This document shows positions 17,699 to 26,188 of a stretch of 64,000 nt of DNA, piece by piece; the stretch's first letter is position 1, and every line of letters begins with the position of its first letter. The position numbers and the translations under genes were made by a program. The stretch comes from Calothrix sp. HK-06. GTDB taxonomy: Bacteria > Cyanobacteriota > Cyanobacteriia > Cyanobacteriales > Nostocaceae. The notes under the pieces are model-generated. The model was not told where the DNA came from. It did not search any database and saw only the letters and a program-made list of their open reading frames with translations. The DNA is taken from contig NZ_MRCD01000013.1 of NCBI RefSeq assembly GCF_001904745.1, forward strand, positions 72,191 through 136,190, in the 5' to 3' direction.

Positions 17699-18982
17699 AT
17701 GGAAGCAAGTCACGATAAAATCGAAAGCTTTTCTGATGGGCAAAAATCACTAGCACAGCGAAATCAACAAGATTGTGCTTTTGATGGGGCAATGATGGCT
17801 TTAGTTCCTATTGCAGACGCTGCTCATTTAGTTCATGGTTCGAGCGGTTGCGTTGGTTCTTTTTTGTCTGGTAGTAATGATGCTGCAATTCTTAATAAAA
17901 TTCGCTTTACTACCGATATGGAAGAAAGTGATATTATTTTTGGCGGCGCCAAAAAGTTATACAAAGCAATTTTAGAAGTTCATCGTCGCTATAATCCTAC
18001 AGCAATATTTGTATATTCCACCTGCGTTTCTGCTATGATTGGTGATGATATTAACGGTGCCACACACGACGCAGCAGAAAAATTAGGTATTCCTGTTATC
18101 CCTGTAGATTCACCAGGGTTTATTGGTAACAAAAATTCAGGTATTCGTCTTGCTGGTGATATTTTACTCGAACACGTTATCGGTACTGTCGAACCAGAAT
18201 TTACTACCAATTATGATATTAACTTGATTGGCAATAGCTTTGATGATGGCGCTGTTGAAATCGAATCGTTATTGGAAAAAATCGGAATTCGAGTATTAGC
18301 AAAAATTGCAGGCAATAGTCAATACAAACAAATAGCTCAGGCACACCGTGCGAAACTGAATGTGGTTATATCCTCTAAACCACTCCTGAAATTAGCAAAG
18401 CAAATGTCCAAGCGCTATGGAATTGATTATATTGAAGAATCTTTACACAGCTTAGAAGAAATCAACAACTGTTTAACTCATATTACACTCAAACTAGACG
18501 CTGACTTAAAAGAACGAACCGAGAAATTAATCGCTTCACAAACTAATAATCTAAATTACCAATTAGATTTATATCGTTCCTATATAAAAAAGAAGAAAAT
18601 TATTATTGATATTACAAGTGGAAACTTATTACTTATCTCTACAGCTAAAATTCTAAATTTAGATATTATTCCTATTGCCGAGCATATCAATGAAGAAAAT
18701 AAATCAAAAATTACACAATTACTCAATCAAGAGGTAATTATTTTAAATAAAGGGAACGAGAGAAATCAACTATTACAAATAATTCAAGATGGGGAAGTAG
18801 ATATGTTAGTAGCGCCACACAATTATCAATCTATCGCGATTCAAACACAAATCCCTTTCCTCAATAATCATCATCAATCTACTTATGCAGGATATACAGG
18901 AATAATCAAAGCTGCACAAGAATTATATACAGCTTTTAAAAGTACTGTTTGGAAGCAATTAAATACATCGGCACCTTGGTAG
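17699..18982 (+). CDS. divergent NifE-like nitrogenase cofactor scaffold
   Basis: 427 residues. NifE homology runs from near the N-terminus to the end: CAFDGAMMALVPIADAAHLVHG, FTTDMEESDIIFGG, VYSTCVSAMIGDD, DINLIG, AYAGYTG-like region and a final APW. The three Cys expected to hold the [4Fe-4S] cluster are there (26, 51, 109). Compared with ordinary NifE it lacks the ~40-residue Cys-containing N-terminus and the SWGSRGS segment. The YTGGVKSW motif reads DITSGNLLLIS. Most strikingly, the Cys that should hold the cofactor precursor (VMICSKAL) is Ser225 (VVISSKPL). It may serve an alternative nitrogenase or a different cofactor. The nifN-like gene follows 82 bases on. Confidence 0.85.
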   Translation: MEASHDKIESFSDGQKSLAQRNQQDCAFDGAMMALVPIADAAHLVHGSSGCVGSFLSGSNDAAILNKIRFTTDMEESDIIFGGAKKLYKAILEVHRRYNPTAIFVYSTCVSAMIGDDINGATHDAAEKLGIPVIPVDSPGFIGNKNSGIRLAGDILLEHVIGTVEPEFTTNYDINLIGNSFDDGAVEIESLLEKIGIRVLAKIAGNSQYKQIAQAHRAKLNVVISSKPLLKLAKQMSKRYGIDYIEESLHSLEEINNCLTHITLKLDADLKERTEKLIASQTNNLNYQLDLYRSYIKKKKIIIDITSGNLLLISTAKILNLDIIPIAEHINEENKSKITQLLNQEVIILNKGNERNQLLQIIQDGEVDMLVAPHNYQSIAIQTQIPFLNNHHQSTYAGYTGIIKAAQELYTAFKSTVWKQLNTSAPW

Positions 18983-19045
18983 AAACCGGGTTTTTTTTTC
19001 ATACCTTGTAATGACAATAAACATTTTGGCTAGAAACCCGGTTTA
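18981..19045. repeat. AGAAACC/GGTTT palindrome pair between the nif-like genes
   Basis: AGAAACCGGGTTTT overlaps the stop codon of the nifE-like gene and AGAAACCCGGTTTA lies 36 bases later. The two can pair with each other into a hairpin within the presumed operon. It may reduce expression of the second gene or protect the mRNA. Confidence 0.65.
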
Positions 19046-19064
19046 TTTTATATAATTAATCATT

Positions 19065-20378
19065 ATGGCAATTGTAAGCATCACAAATACATCGGTAGCA
19101 GTAAACCCCCTTAAACATAGTCAAGCAGTAGGCGCCACTTTAGCATTTATGGGATTTGCAGGAGTAATGCCTGTACTACATGGTTCACCTGGCTGTAGCA
19201 CATTCGCACAAATACCTTTAACCCAACATTTGGGTGAAATAATTCCTCTTTCTACAACAGGGATGACTGAAGTTGTTACCGTTTTAGGTTGTGAGGAAAA
19301 CATTAAACAAGCGATTATCTTGTTAGTACACCAGCATCAGCCGGAAATTCTCGGTCTTTGTACAACTGGACTCACTGAAACCAGAGGGGATGATATGGCG
19401 CGTTTTTTAAAAGAAATTCGTCAACTTCCAGAATTAAATAATTTACCAATGGTTTTGGTATCTACACCAGATTTTAAAGGTAGCTTGCAAGATGGCTATG
19501 CGGCAGCAGTGGAGAGCATTGTTAAAGAAATTCCTACAGGCGGCAAACCAGACACACAGTCAAAACAAATAACGATTTTAGCTAGTTCTGCTTTTACACC
19601 TGGTGATATTCAACAAATCAAGGAAATGTGTCTTGATTTTGAATTAGATGCAATTATTCTACCAGACTTATCTGGTTTACTTGATATAGATTTTAATAAT
19701 TCTGACAGTACTTTCAATAGTACATTAAATCGTCCAGTCACTCGTAGCGGTACAACTTTAGAACGATTACAATTAGTTGGCAATTCTAGCTTCACTTTGG
19801 CACTGGGTGAAAGTATGCGCTCTAGTGCAAGGATATTACAACAAAGATTCAAAGTTCCTTACGATGTGTTTACAGAATTTGTTGGACTTGATGCTACAGA
19901 TAAACTTTTGTATGCGCTCTTAAAAATTAGCGGTAATGCTGTACCAGAAAAATACCGAATTTATAGGCGCCAGTTAGAGCAAGCAATGCTGTTTACACAC
20001 CTTAAGCTTAGTTGTAAAAAAGTTTCTGTTGCGTTAGAACCTGATTTACTTTGGTTGACTATTGATTTTCTGCAATCAATGGGAGTATCTATTCATGCAG
20101 CGGTAACAACTGGACGCTCTCCACTGCTCGAAAAAATACCAATCCAAAGCGTTACTATTGGTGACTTAGAAGATTTCGAGCAACTAGCAGCAGGTTCAGA
20201 TTTATTAATTGCTAACTCCAACGCTTCGGCAATAGCAAAACGTTTAAGTATTCCTATATATCGTCAGGGAATTCCTATTTTTGACCGTTTGGGCAATATT
20301 TTTGCAACCAAACTTGGTTATCGAGGCGCCATGCAGTATTTATTTGACATCGCGAATGAAATAAATGCTCAAATTTAA
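19065..20378 (+). CDS. NifN-like nitrogenase cofactor scaffold
   Basis: 437 residues, normal for NifN. Key features are VNPLKHSQAVGATLAFMG, HGSPGCSTF with Cys44 (the NifN ligand of the shared [4Fe-4S] cluster), CTTGLTETRGDD, and the C-terminal IPIYRQGIPIFDRLG...LGYRGAMQYLFDIANEI. It should pair with the NifE-like product into an alpha2-beta2 scaffold on which the Fe-only precursor is matured with Mo or V and homocitrate. It is better conserved than its partner. There are no nifH/D/K or vnf structural genes in this window. The downstream convergent Crp and Mop genes point to regulation by metal supply. Confidence 0.9.
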   Translation: MAIVSITNTSVAVNPLKHSQAVGATLAFMGFAGVMPVLHGSPGCSTFAQIPLTQHLGEIIPLSTTGMTEVVTVLGCEENIKQAIILLVHQHQPEILGLCTTGLTETRGDDMARFLKEIRQLPELNNLPMVLVSTPDFKGSLQDGYAAAVESIVKEIPTGGKPDTQSKQITILASSAFTPGDIQQIKEMCLDFELDAIILPDLSGLLDIDFNNSDSTFNSTLNRPVTRSGTTLERLQLVGNSSFTLALGESMRSSARILQQRFKVPYDVFTEFVGLDATDKLLYALLKISGNAVPEKYRIYRRQLEQAMLFTHLKLSCKKVSVALEPDLLWLTIDFLQSMGVSIHAAVTTGRSPLLEKIPIQSVTIGDLEDFEQLAAGSDLLIANSNASAIAKRLSIPIYRQGIPIFDRLGNIFATKLGYRGAMQYLFDIANEINAQI

Positions 20379-20407
20379 TTAGACACACTCTGATGGTTAT
20401 GTTTTAT

Positions 20408-20986
20408 TTACGCACTTATGATTAACCAACGCTTATGGCGCCTTAATTTACCTTCGGACTCTAAATCTCGTAATACACGTGTAACAGTAACACGAGTCGT
20501 ATTTAGCACATCGGCTATTTCTTGATGAGTAATGTGTAAATCAATTAATTTACCATCTTCTAAATCACGGCCAAATTTATCGCTTAACCAGATTAAAAAT
20601 TGCCATATACGTGTAGAGACACGTTTACTGTTAACGATACTTACTAATTCTTCAGTTCGTTGAATACGCGATAGCAATTGGTCTAAATTTTCGTGTAAGT
20701 TTTCAGATGGAATACTAGCTAACTCTACACCACTAATGCATTCAAGATGATAAGGTTGAACACGCGATAGCGAATAACCAACAATATCACCAACTCCCCA
20801 ATAACCCAAAGTCGTATAAACTCCGTTTTCATCCCAGGTCAACGCACGCACACTTCCTCTTTGAATTTTCCATAGTACTTGCTCCTGCTCAGGTATTAAT
20901 TGGCGCCGTTCAAGGGTGCGGTGCTGAACATGAGTAGATGTGGATACGGAGTTATTCGTATTTGTTATTGCTACAGCCTTATTCAT
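20408..20986 (-). CDS. Crp/Fnr-family transcription regulator
   Basis: 192 residues. Residues ~25-110 form a cyclic-nucleotide-binding-like beta barrel (LIPEQEQVLWKIQRGSVRALTWDENG ... LGYWGVGDIVGYSLS). The C-terminal winged helix is LHITHQEIADVLNTTRVTVTRVLRDLESEGKL, typical of Crp. No Fnr-type Cys cluster is present. The barrel is short and lacks the usual phosphate-binding RxA signature for cAMP, so the effector is unknown. It is convergent with the nifN-like gene and divergent from the CopG-TOBE gene across 335 bases. That position suggests control of the nif-like pair or of its metal-sensing neighbours, which is inference. Confidence 0.88.
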   Translation of the reverse strand: MNKAVAITNTNNSVSTSTHVQHRTLERRQLIPEQEQVLWKIQRGSVRALTWDENGVYTTLGYWGVGDIVGYSLSRVQPYHLECISGVELASIPSENLHENLDQLLSRIQRTEELVSIVNSKRVSTRIWQFLIWLSDKFGRDLEDGKLIDLHITHQEIADVLNTTRVTVTRVLRDLESEGKLRRHKRWLIISA

Positions 20987-21321
20987 AAATAAATACCAGA
21001 TTGTTAGTTATTAAAGTAACATAAAGACAAGTATCATTAGCTACTTTACATTCTAATACTGACTATAGGACAATCCAATAGAAATATGATTTTTATACAT
21101 TGTGTTTATATAAATTTCATATACAAAAACATAAATAAATCATTAATGTACGTTTCTTCACTGTTTTTATAGAAAATTTTAGCCAAACCTTCATACAATC
21201 TTTAAATACTGTCTTAATTTCCGTCATGGTGCCTTTAAACTAGGCGCCACTGACATAAGTAAGATAGTCTTGTAGTGTATTACCAACTTTTAACCCATTT
21301 ACCAATTAATTTGGTAGAATT
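20987..21321. promoter_or_regulatory. divergent promoter region of the crp and Mop-type genes
   Basis: 335 AT-rich bases between two divergent regulator genes. TATATAAATTTCATATA-like imperfect inverted sequences occur near 21110-21126 and could be operators, but I cannot assign them. Confidence 0.35.
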
Positions 21322-21783
21322 ATGCCAAGAAAAGAACAAGGATGGATAACATTCCAAACATCTGAGGACGAGCGGAAAATCTTAGAGGAGTTCTGCCACT
21401 CGTCTCAGCGTACTAAAACAGAGGTGCTGCGTGAGTTACTACGTAATTTAACTGAGAAATCTTCGCAATCACCTATACCAGCTGAGTACGAATCAGAGAC
21501 ACGTATACCAACTCCAGAAAAGTTAGTTGATACAAATGTATCTTTAATTGAAGCTAGCATACAAAAGAAACCGCTCAAAGTTAGCTCACGCAACCTCCTT
21601 AAAGGTGTCGTGACTGAGGTTAAAAATGGGCCAGTTAATAGTGAGGTGACGCTAGAAGTTGTGCATAAAGTCAAACTCACCTCTGTAATTACTAGAGTCT
21701 CAGCAGATGAATTGCAACTTGATATAGGTAAAGAAGCTTACGCTGTGATTAAATCTACAGATATAGTGATTGCTAGCGAGTAA
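21322..21783 (+). CDS. ribbon-helix-helix plus TOBE/Mop (molybdate-type) regulator
   Basis: 153 residues. The N-terminal ~45 residues look like a CopG/MetJ-type DNA-binding domain (GWITFQTSEDERKILEEFC ... TKTEVLRELLRNL). A flexible linker follows. Residues ~88-152 are a Mop/TOBE domain (VSSRNLLKGVVTEVKNGPVNSEVTLEV ... EAYAVIKSTDIVIA), which binds molybdate or tungstate in ModE and molbindins. The combination suggests a compact oxyanion-responsive regulator that would replace ModE. It lies next to a nifEN-like pair and a second Mop gene. A paired palindrome ends the gene. Confidence 0.85.
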   Translation: MPRKEQGWITFQTSEDERKILEEFCHSSQRTKTEVLRELLRNLTEKSSQSPIPAEYESETRIPTPEKLVDTNVSLIEASIQKKPLKVSSRNLLKGVVTEVKNGPVNSEVTLEVVHKVKLTSVITRVSADELQLDIGKEAYAVIKSTDIVIASE

Positions 21784-21787
21784 AGTA

Positions 21788-21819
21788 AGAAACCGGGTTT
21801 TTTTAGAAACCCGGTTTCT
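21788..21819. repeat. paired AGAAACCNGGTTTCT palindromes
   Basis: Two copies almost back to back between convergent Mop-type genes; they form a long hairpin with T-runs and probably terminate both. Confidence 0.75.
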
Positions 21820-21824
21820 TTTAA

Positions 21825-22034
21825 CTAATCAACAGCTACCATGACATCGGTAGATTTTACAACGGCATAAGCGTCGGCGCCTTCAGTCAAATTAAGTGAT
21901 TGTACGGCATCCTTAGTAATAATTGCTGTTACTTCTACACCTTCTGAAATTTCTAAAATTACCTCCGAATTCACAGAGCCTGGTATAATTTTTTTAACTT
22001 TTGCTTTTAAAGTATTGCGTGCGCTAATTCTCAT
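21825..22034 (-). CDS. Mop-type molybdate-binding protein (molbindin-like)
   Basis: 69 residues, exactly one Mop/TOBE domain: MRISARNTLKAKVKKIIPG, SVNSEVILEISEGVEVTAII, and EGADAYAVVKSTDVMVAVD. Proteins of this size (Mop, molbindin) form hexamers that store molybdate, and in some cases tungstate. Its domain is clearly related to the C-terminal domain of the convergent regulator at 21322, with SRNLLKG/ARNTLKA and the ending YAV-KSTD matching. It probably buffers molybdenum for cofactor assembly; direct regulation is also possible. Confidence 0.9.
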   Translation of the reverse strand: MRISARNTLKAKVKKIIPGSVNSEVILEISEGVEVTAIITKDAVQSLNLTEGADAYAVVKSTDVMVAVD

Positions 22035-22121
22035 TTTTTACAACCCTAATGATAAGATTACCATGTGATATTAGCAGACTAATAAGGATGAAATCATACG
22101 CTTTTAGAAAGAATTAATAGT

Positions 22122-22358
22122 TTATATTTTATACGTAACTGGAATTTCGATTGTAAACTTTGTTCCATGACCTGGAATTGAATCAACGCTCAGGATGCCT
22201 CGATGTTTTTCAACCACAATCTGACGTACAATAGCTAGTCCTAGTTCCGTCAATTCCAATTCGCAATTACCTAATGTAATTGCGAATTGTTTGCTTATAG
22301 CTAGGAATCCATTTTTAACAAGCCACTTTTTTACTGCCCTAACGCGACCTTCACACAT
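22122..22358 (-). pseudogene. histidine-kinase C-terminal remnant
   Basis: The last ~40 codons match the end of a HATPase domain (LGLAIVRQIVVEKHRG, then GHGTKFTIEIPV), with the first Gly-rich part lost (LTELGLAIV instead of GTGLGL). The ~40 codons before that match nothing I recognise and include a small palindrome (CAATTACCTAATGTAATTG). This is a decayed piece of a sensor kinase, the second one in the window after 15911-16303. Confidence 0.7.
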
Positions 22359-22609
22359 TCTTCACTATTGAATTTTAAATTAAAAACATAGAATCGCGTT
22401 ATTGTATAGCACGCTATGGAGAAATATTCTATGGTACTTTTAACGGCAATGAAAAATTCATGAACTTGTTGCCAATATTTAAATTATGGGTTTAAATTGA
22501 TAGGTTCGTTTTTATTTAACGGCAACGCTATTAGTTATCTCAACTTCAATTTTAACTTCAGGGTGCAGATAAGCAAACTTTGACTGATGTACAGCTAATC
22601 ACACAAAAC

Positions 22610-23671
22610 ATGAGCGTAAATTCAAAAATGACATCATTGCGTCACCTAGTACGCTTTGCTGGTCTCTCACTTCTACTGTTCCCTTCTATTGCAACGGCTT
22701 CGCAATTACAATCTTCACAACAGCAGTCAAATAATACTAAATTGGCGCCGTTACCACCTTTACCAAATATTCGCTTCGTTGCTCCAACAATACAAAATAA
22801 TCCCGTAAATATTATATCGGCGCCTGCAGGCAATGGAGAAATGCGGTTAGGAAAACAAATACTACCGCTCAATTCTCAAATTAGAGCATTAATGAGTCGC
22901 TACAATTATCTTTCTCCAGGAATGTTCTTCGTTGATTTAGAAACAGGCGATTATATAGATATTAACGGCGATAAAGCATTTTCGGCTGCTAGTACTATTA
23001 AACTACCAATATTAATAACATTATTTCAAGAGATAGAAGCAGGTAGAGTTCGTTTAGACGACACTCTTGTAATGAGACGTGACTTAGTAGCTGGTGGTTC
23101 CGGTGACATGCAAAACATGCGTACTGGTAAAAAGTTCACCGTTTTGGAAACAGCCACCAAAATGATGACCATCAGTGACAACACCGCTACAAACATGATT
23201 ATTGACCGTTTAGGCGGATTTTCTCGATTAAACGAGCGTTTTCAGAGTCTCGGACTACAAAACACCGCACTTCGTCATTTATTAGCAGATGAGTATGGTA
23301 CTAACACCACCAGTGCCAAAGATTTAGTGCATTTGTCAAGTTTAATCGCAAACAATCAAATACTTAGTGATGGCAGTCGCACGCAAATTTTAGACATTAT
23401 GCGTCGTTGCCATAACCAAAGTATGCTGCCATCTGGTTTAGGAGCAGGTGCAGTAATTGCTCATAAAACCGGAACACTTCGATTTGTACTTGGTGATGCT
23501 GGTATTATTCAAACTGCAAGTGGTAAACGCTACCTAGCAGGAATATTAGTTAAAAGACCAAATCACGACGAAAGAGCAACAGCTTTTATCCGTCAAGTTT
23601 CACATATCGTATACGACTACATCGACCACACGCAACAATTCACCTCAACAAACCCCAACGGCAAAGTATAA
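22610..23671 (+). CDS. class A beta-lactamase-like serine hydrolase
   Basis: About 353 residues from ATG 22610; ATG 22628 is an alternative and a TTG at 22580 is unlikely. A signal peptide is visible (LVRFAGLSLLLFPSIATAS), followed by a Pro/Asn-rich linker. The penicillin-binding serine hydrolase motifs are complete: SxxK as ASTIKLP, SDN as TISDNTAT, and KTG as AHKTGTLR. The SDN motif and overall size place it near class A beta-lactamases. Many such cyanobacterial proteins have no proven resistance role and may act on peptidoglycan or other esters. It is monocistronic with a terminator at 23691. Catalytic fold is firm; substrate is open. Confidence 0.88.
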   Translation: MSVNSKMTSLRHLVRFAGLSLLLFPSIATASQLQSSQQQSNNTKLAPLPPLPNIRFVAPTIQNNPVNIISAPAGNGEMRLGKQILPLNSQIRALMSRYNYLSPGMFFVDLETGDYIDINGDKAFSAASTIKLPILITLFQEIEAGRVRLDDTLVMRRDLVAGGSGDMQNMRTGKKFTVLETATKMMTISDNTATNMIIDRLGGFSRLNERFQSLGLQNTALRHLLADEYGTNTTSAKDLVHLSSLIANNQILSDGSRTQILDIMRRCHNQSMLPSGLGAGAVIAHKTGTLRFVLGDAGIIQTASGKRYLAGILVKRPNHDERATAFIRQVSHIVYDYIDHTQQFTSTNPNGKV

Positions 23672-23690
23672 ATTTAAACTCCCTCTTGTA

Positions 23691-23711
23691 GCACAGGCAG
23701 GATGCCTGTGC
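23691..23711. terminator. hairpin between convergent genes
   Basis: GCACAGGC pairs with GCCTGTGC around AGGAT. It is the same dispersed repeat as at 4812-4835 and lies in a 47-base gap between convergent genes. Confidence 0.6.
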
Positions 23712-23718
23712 AGTTACC

Positions 23719-23961
23719 CTACGGTTTTTTCGTCTGCCGATAAATAGTTATTGCCTGTGCCCAAGATTGTAAAGCTGCTCGATATTGATTACTTTGATAC
23801 TGATTAATACCTTGCTTAAACAGTCTACTCGCTTTCGCCTTACGACCGTATGGCGTTTGATACGCCACTTGCGTCGCTCCAGAAGAGTCAGGAATGAGAG
23901 TTACTGGAGTTGCGACGGCAATAAGTAGAACAACAAATATAGTGTTTATCTTGCTACCCAT
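23719..23961 (-). CDS. small secreted protein with one TPR-like unit
   Basis: 80 residues. A signal peptide spans residues ~1-29 (INTIFVVLLIAVATPVTLIP). The remaining part ends in a single TPR-like pair (ASRLFKQGINQYQSNQYRAALQSWAQAITIYRQ). This stretch resembles the region just after the signal peptide in TPR-CHAT proteins such as the one at 26189. The gene may be a genuine small protein, or the truncated start of such a CHAT gene. No CHAT sequence is seen downstream of it. The coding frame itself looks intact. Confidence 0.6.
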   Translation of the reverse strand: MGSKINTIFVVLLIAVATPVTLIPDSSGATQVAYQTPYGRKAKASRLFKQGINQYQSNQYRAALQSWAQAITIYRQTKKP

Positions 23962-24277
23962 GAGTTTCTATACCAGATAAATATAAACTAAATTTTTAAG
24001 AGTCAGCTTCTAATTAACCTTATATCTCGTCTACCATCAGTTATGCAATTTGCTTGGTAGTGGACACAAGCTTCTATGTTACGCCTGCCTGAAGAAAGTG
24101 GTGGCGCCGTTAAAGCACACACCTTTGTTGTTATCTTCTGAATAAAGTATAACTTTGTAGCTTTGTAGACTTGCCAGAATTAGGTAGATGATAGATGAGA
24201 TAACCTGATAAAATAAGTAAGATTATTATTTATATTATTTAGATATTGGCATAGAAGTTTAGAAAAACTATCAGTAT
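23962..24277. other. intergenic region without a recognised gene
   Basis: 316 AT-rich bases. A GC-richer patch around 24075-24115 contains one GGCGCC site; nothing else can be named. Confidence 0.3.
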
Positions 24278-24635
24278 TTACACTGGTTTTGTGACTTCAA
24301 ATGGAATTGACATTGTTGCTACTTTGGTAACGTCAATTCCACGCACATCAGAAGGAAGTAGTGTGCGACCAGTACTAAGACCACGAGTAGTTCTATCTAA
24401 ATCATCAATTAAACTATCGAGTTTCGTTATTTTGGATTTGAAAGGCAACTTTCATGCCTACTGGTAATTTTGGTATACCTAAGTCTGATAGTGTAACAGG
24501 TTTATTTGGTTGACTGGCGCCTGTATTTTTGCCAATACCATGTGCTGTAAAAGCTTGACCAAGAACTTTTTTACTATCGGTAACAATCATCCTAACGCTG
24601 ATATTGACTCTTGATGTACCAGCATTGCCCAACAT
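24278..24635 (-). pseudogene. small gene broken by a frameshift
   Basis: The frame from ATG 24635 codes for MLGNAGTSRVNISVRMIV ... VGMKVAFQIQNNETR and stops at 24414. The next frame continues without a break as KLDSLIDDLDRTTRG, then LSTGRTLLPSDVRGIDVT and FEVTKPV, stopping at 24278. A one-base shift near 24414-24430 would join the two into a protein of about 118 residues. I do not recognise the family. Either the gene is newly inactivated or a base was lost in sequencing. The reading in both halves looks coding, with no signal peptide. Confidence 0.6.
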
Positions 24636-24818
24636 ATACCTAACAACTCAACCAACTGGAAAATATTTGCTTATAGCACTATTTCAGACTGTAAGCGCCC
24701 GACATTCGGTTTTTACTGTAAATTTTTAGTTATGGCGCCCATTAACCGATAATCCCGGAATACTCTAAAATAAATCCAAGTGAATCTATACGACCAAAAT
24801 GCGGGGGATTCAAGGGCA

Positions 24819-26084
24819 ATGAGTCAGCCTAAAAATACCAATCCAATTGTGGATGTTTGGAATAAAACTTCATCGCGCTTTGTAGAACTGCTGCCAACTG
24901 AGCAAATAGCTAAAACTGTTGTTAATTTATTTAACGTTAGCGATACCCAAATAGCAGAAATATTGAAAACTGTCAAGGCGCAATTACCGACAACAGAAGC
25001 TTTGCTAATTGGTAAACCGCAAGCTGGTAAAAGCTCGATAGTTAGAGGTTTGACGGGTGTCTCCCCCGAAATTGTCGGACAAGGATTTCGACCGCATACG
25101 CAGCATACAGAACGTTATGCTTACCCTTCTAACGATTTACCTTTGTTGATTTTTACTGATACAGTCGGCTTAGGTGATGTTAATCAAGATACTCAAAGTA
25201 TTATTCAAGAGCTTATTGGCGATTTACAGCAACAAGCTCGTGGCGCCAGAGTTTTGATATTAACTATAAAAATAAACGATTTTGCTACCGATACATTACG
25301 GCAAATCGCCAAACAATTACGAGACAAGTACAAAGATATTCCTTTTTTACTTGCTGTGACTTGTTTACACGAAGTTTATCCACAGGATGTAGATAATCAT
25401 CCTGCCTATCCCCCTGACTATGAAGAAGTCAACCGTGTGTATACAGCAATTAAAGAAGACTTTAAAGGTTTGTACGATGCGTCAATTTTGGTTGACTTTA
25501 CTTTAGAAGAAGACGGTTACGAGCCAGTATTTTATGGTCTAGAAACATTACGCGATACTTTAGCTGATTTATTACCCGACGCTGAAGCACGCGCTATTTA
25601 CCAATTATTAGATTTAGATAAACAAGCAAGTAATCAAATTGGCAACTTGTATCGGAATGTCGCGCGACGCTATATGTATGCTTTTTGTGTAATGGCAGCG
25701 ACACTTGCCGCAGTTCCGTTACCATTTGCGACCATGCCAGTACTAACGGCACTACAAGTATCAATGGTTGGATTATTAGGAAAATTATACGGTCAAAATT
25801 TGACGCAATCACAAGCTGGAGGAATTGTTAGCGCTATTGCTGGTGGTTTTCTGGCGCAAGTAATAGGAAGAGAACTAGTTAAATTTATACCTGGTTTTGG
25901 TAGTGTAATTGCTGCATATTGGGCTGCTTCATATACATGGGCATTAGGTGAAGCTGCTTGTGTTTATTTCGGTGATGTAGTGGGAGGCAAAAAACCTGAC
26001 CCGAAACAAATTCAATCTGTTATGCAAACAGCGTTTCAAGAAGCTAAAGAACGTTTCAAAAATGTGGGGGCGCCTATGCACTAA
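24819..26084 (+). CDS. dynamin/Era-like GTPase with C-terminal membrane region
   Basis: 421 residues from ATG 24819 (a GTG at 24780 is possible). G1 motif GKPQAGKSS and G3 motif DTVGLG are plain, with G4-like TCLHEVYP around residue 190. The region near residues 290-390 has hydrophobic helices rich in Ala and Gly (FCVMAATLAAVPLPFATMPV, AGGIVSAIAGGFLAQVIG, FGSVIAAYWAASYTWALGE), like the DUF697 part of YcjF-type GTPases. This suggests a membrane-bound GTPase, a group common in cyanobacteria and without a known role. It is monocistronic and convergent with the CHAT gene. Confidence 0.85.
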   Translation: MSQPKNTNPIVDVWNKTSSRFVELLPTEQIAKTVVNLFNVSDTQIAEILKTVKAQLPTTEALLIGKPQAGKSSIVRGLTGVSPEIVGQGFRPHTQHTERYAYPSNDLPLLIFTDTVGLGDVNQDTQSIIQELIGDLQQQARGARVLILTIKINDFATDTLRQIAKQLRDKYKDIPFLLAVTCLHEVYPQDVDNHPAYPPDYEEVNRVYTAIKEDFKGLYDASILVDFTLEEDGYEPVFYGLETLRDTLADLLPDAEARAIYQLLDLDKQASNQIGNLYRNVARRYMYAFCVMAATLAAVPLPFATMPVLTALQVSMVGLLGKLYGQNLTQSQAGGIVSAIAGGFLAQVIGRELVKFIPGFGSVIAAYWAASYTWALGEAACVYFGDVVGGKKPDPKQIQSVMQTAFQEAKERFKNVGAPMH

Positions 26085-26188
26085 TAAATGACAAAACTAA
26101 CAAACTTCCTTGTCTGTGCCCTCTGCGCCTCTGTGGTAAATATTATTACTACAAAGACACAGAGGTTGAGAGCAGTATTTCTGAATTA

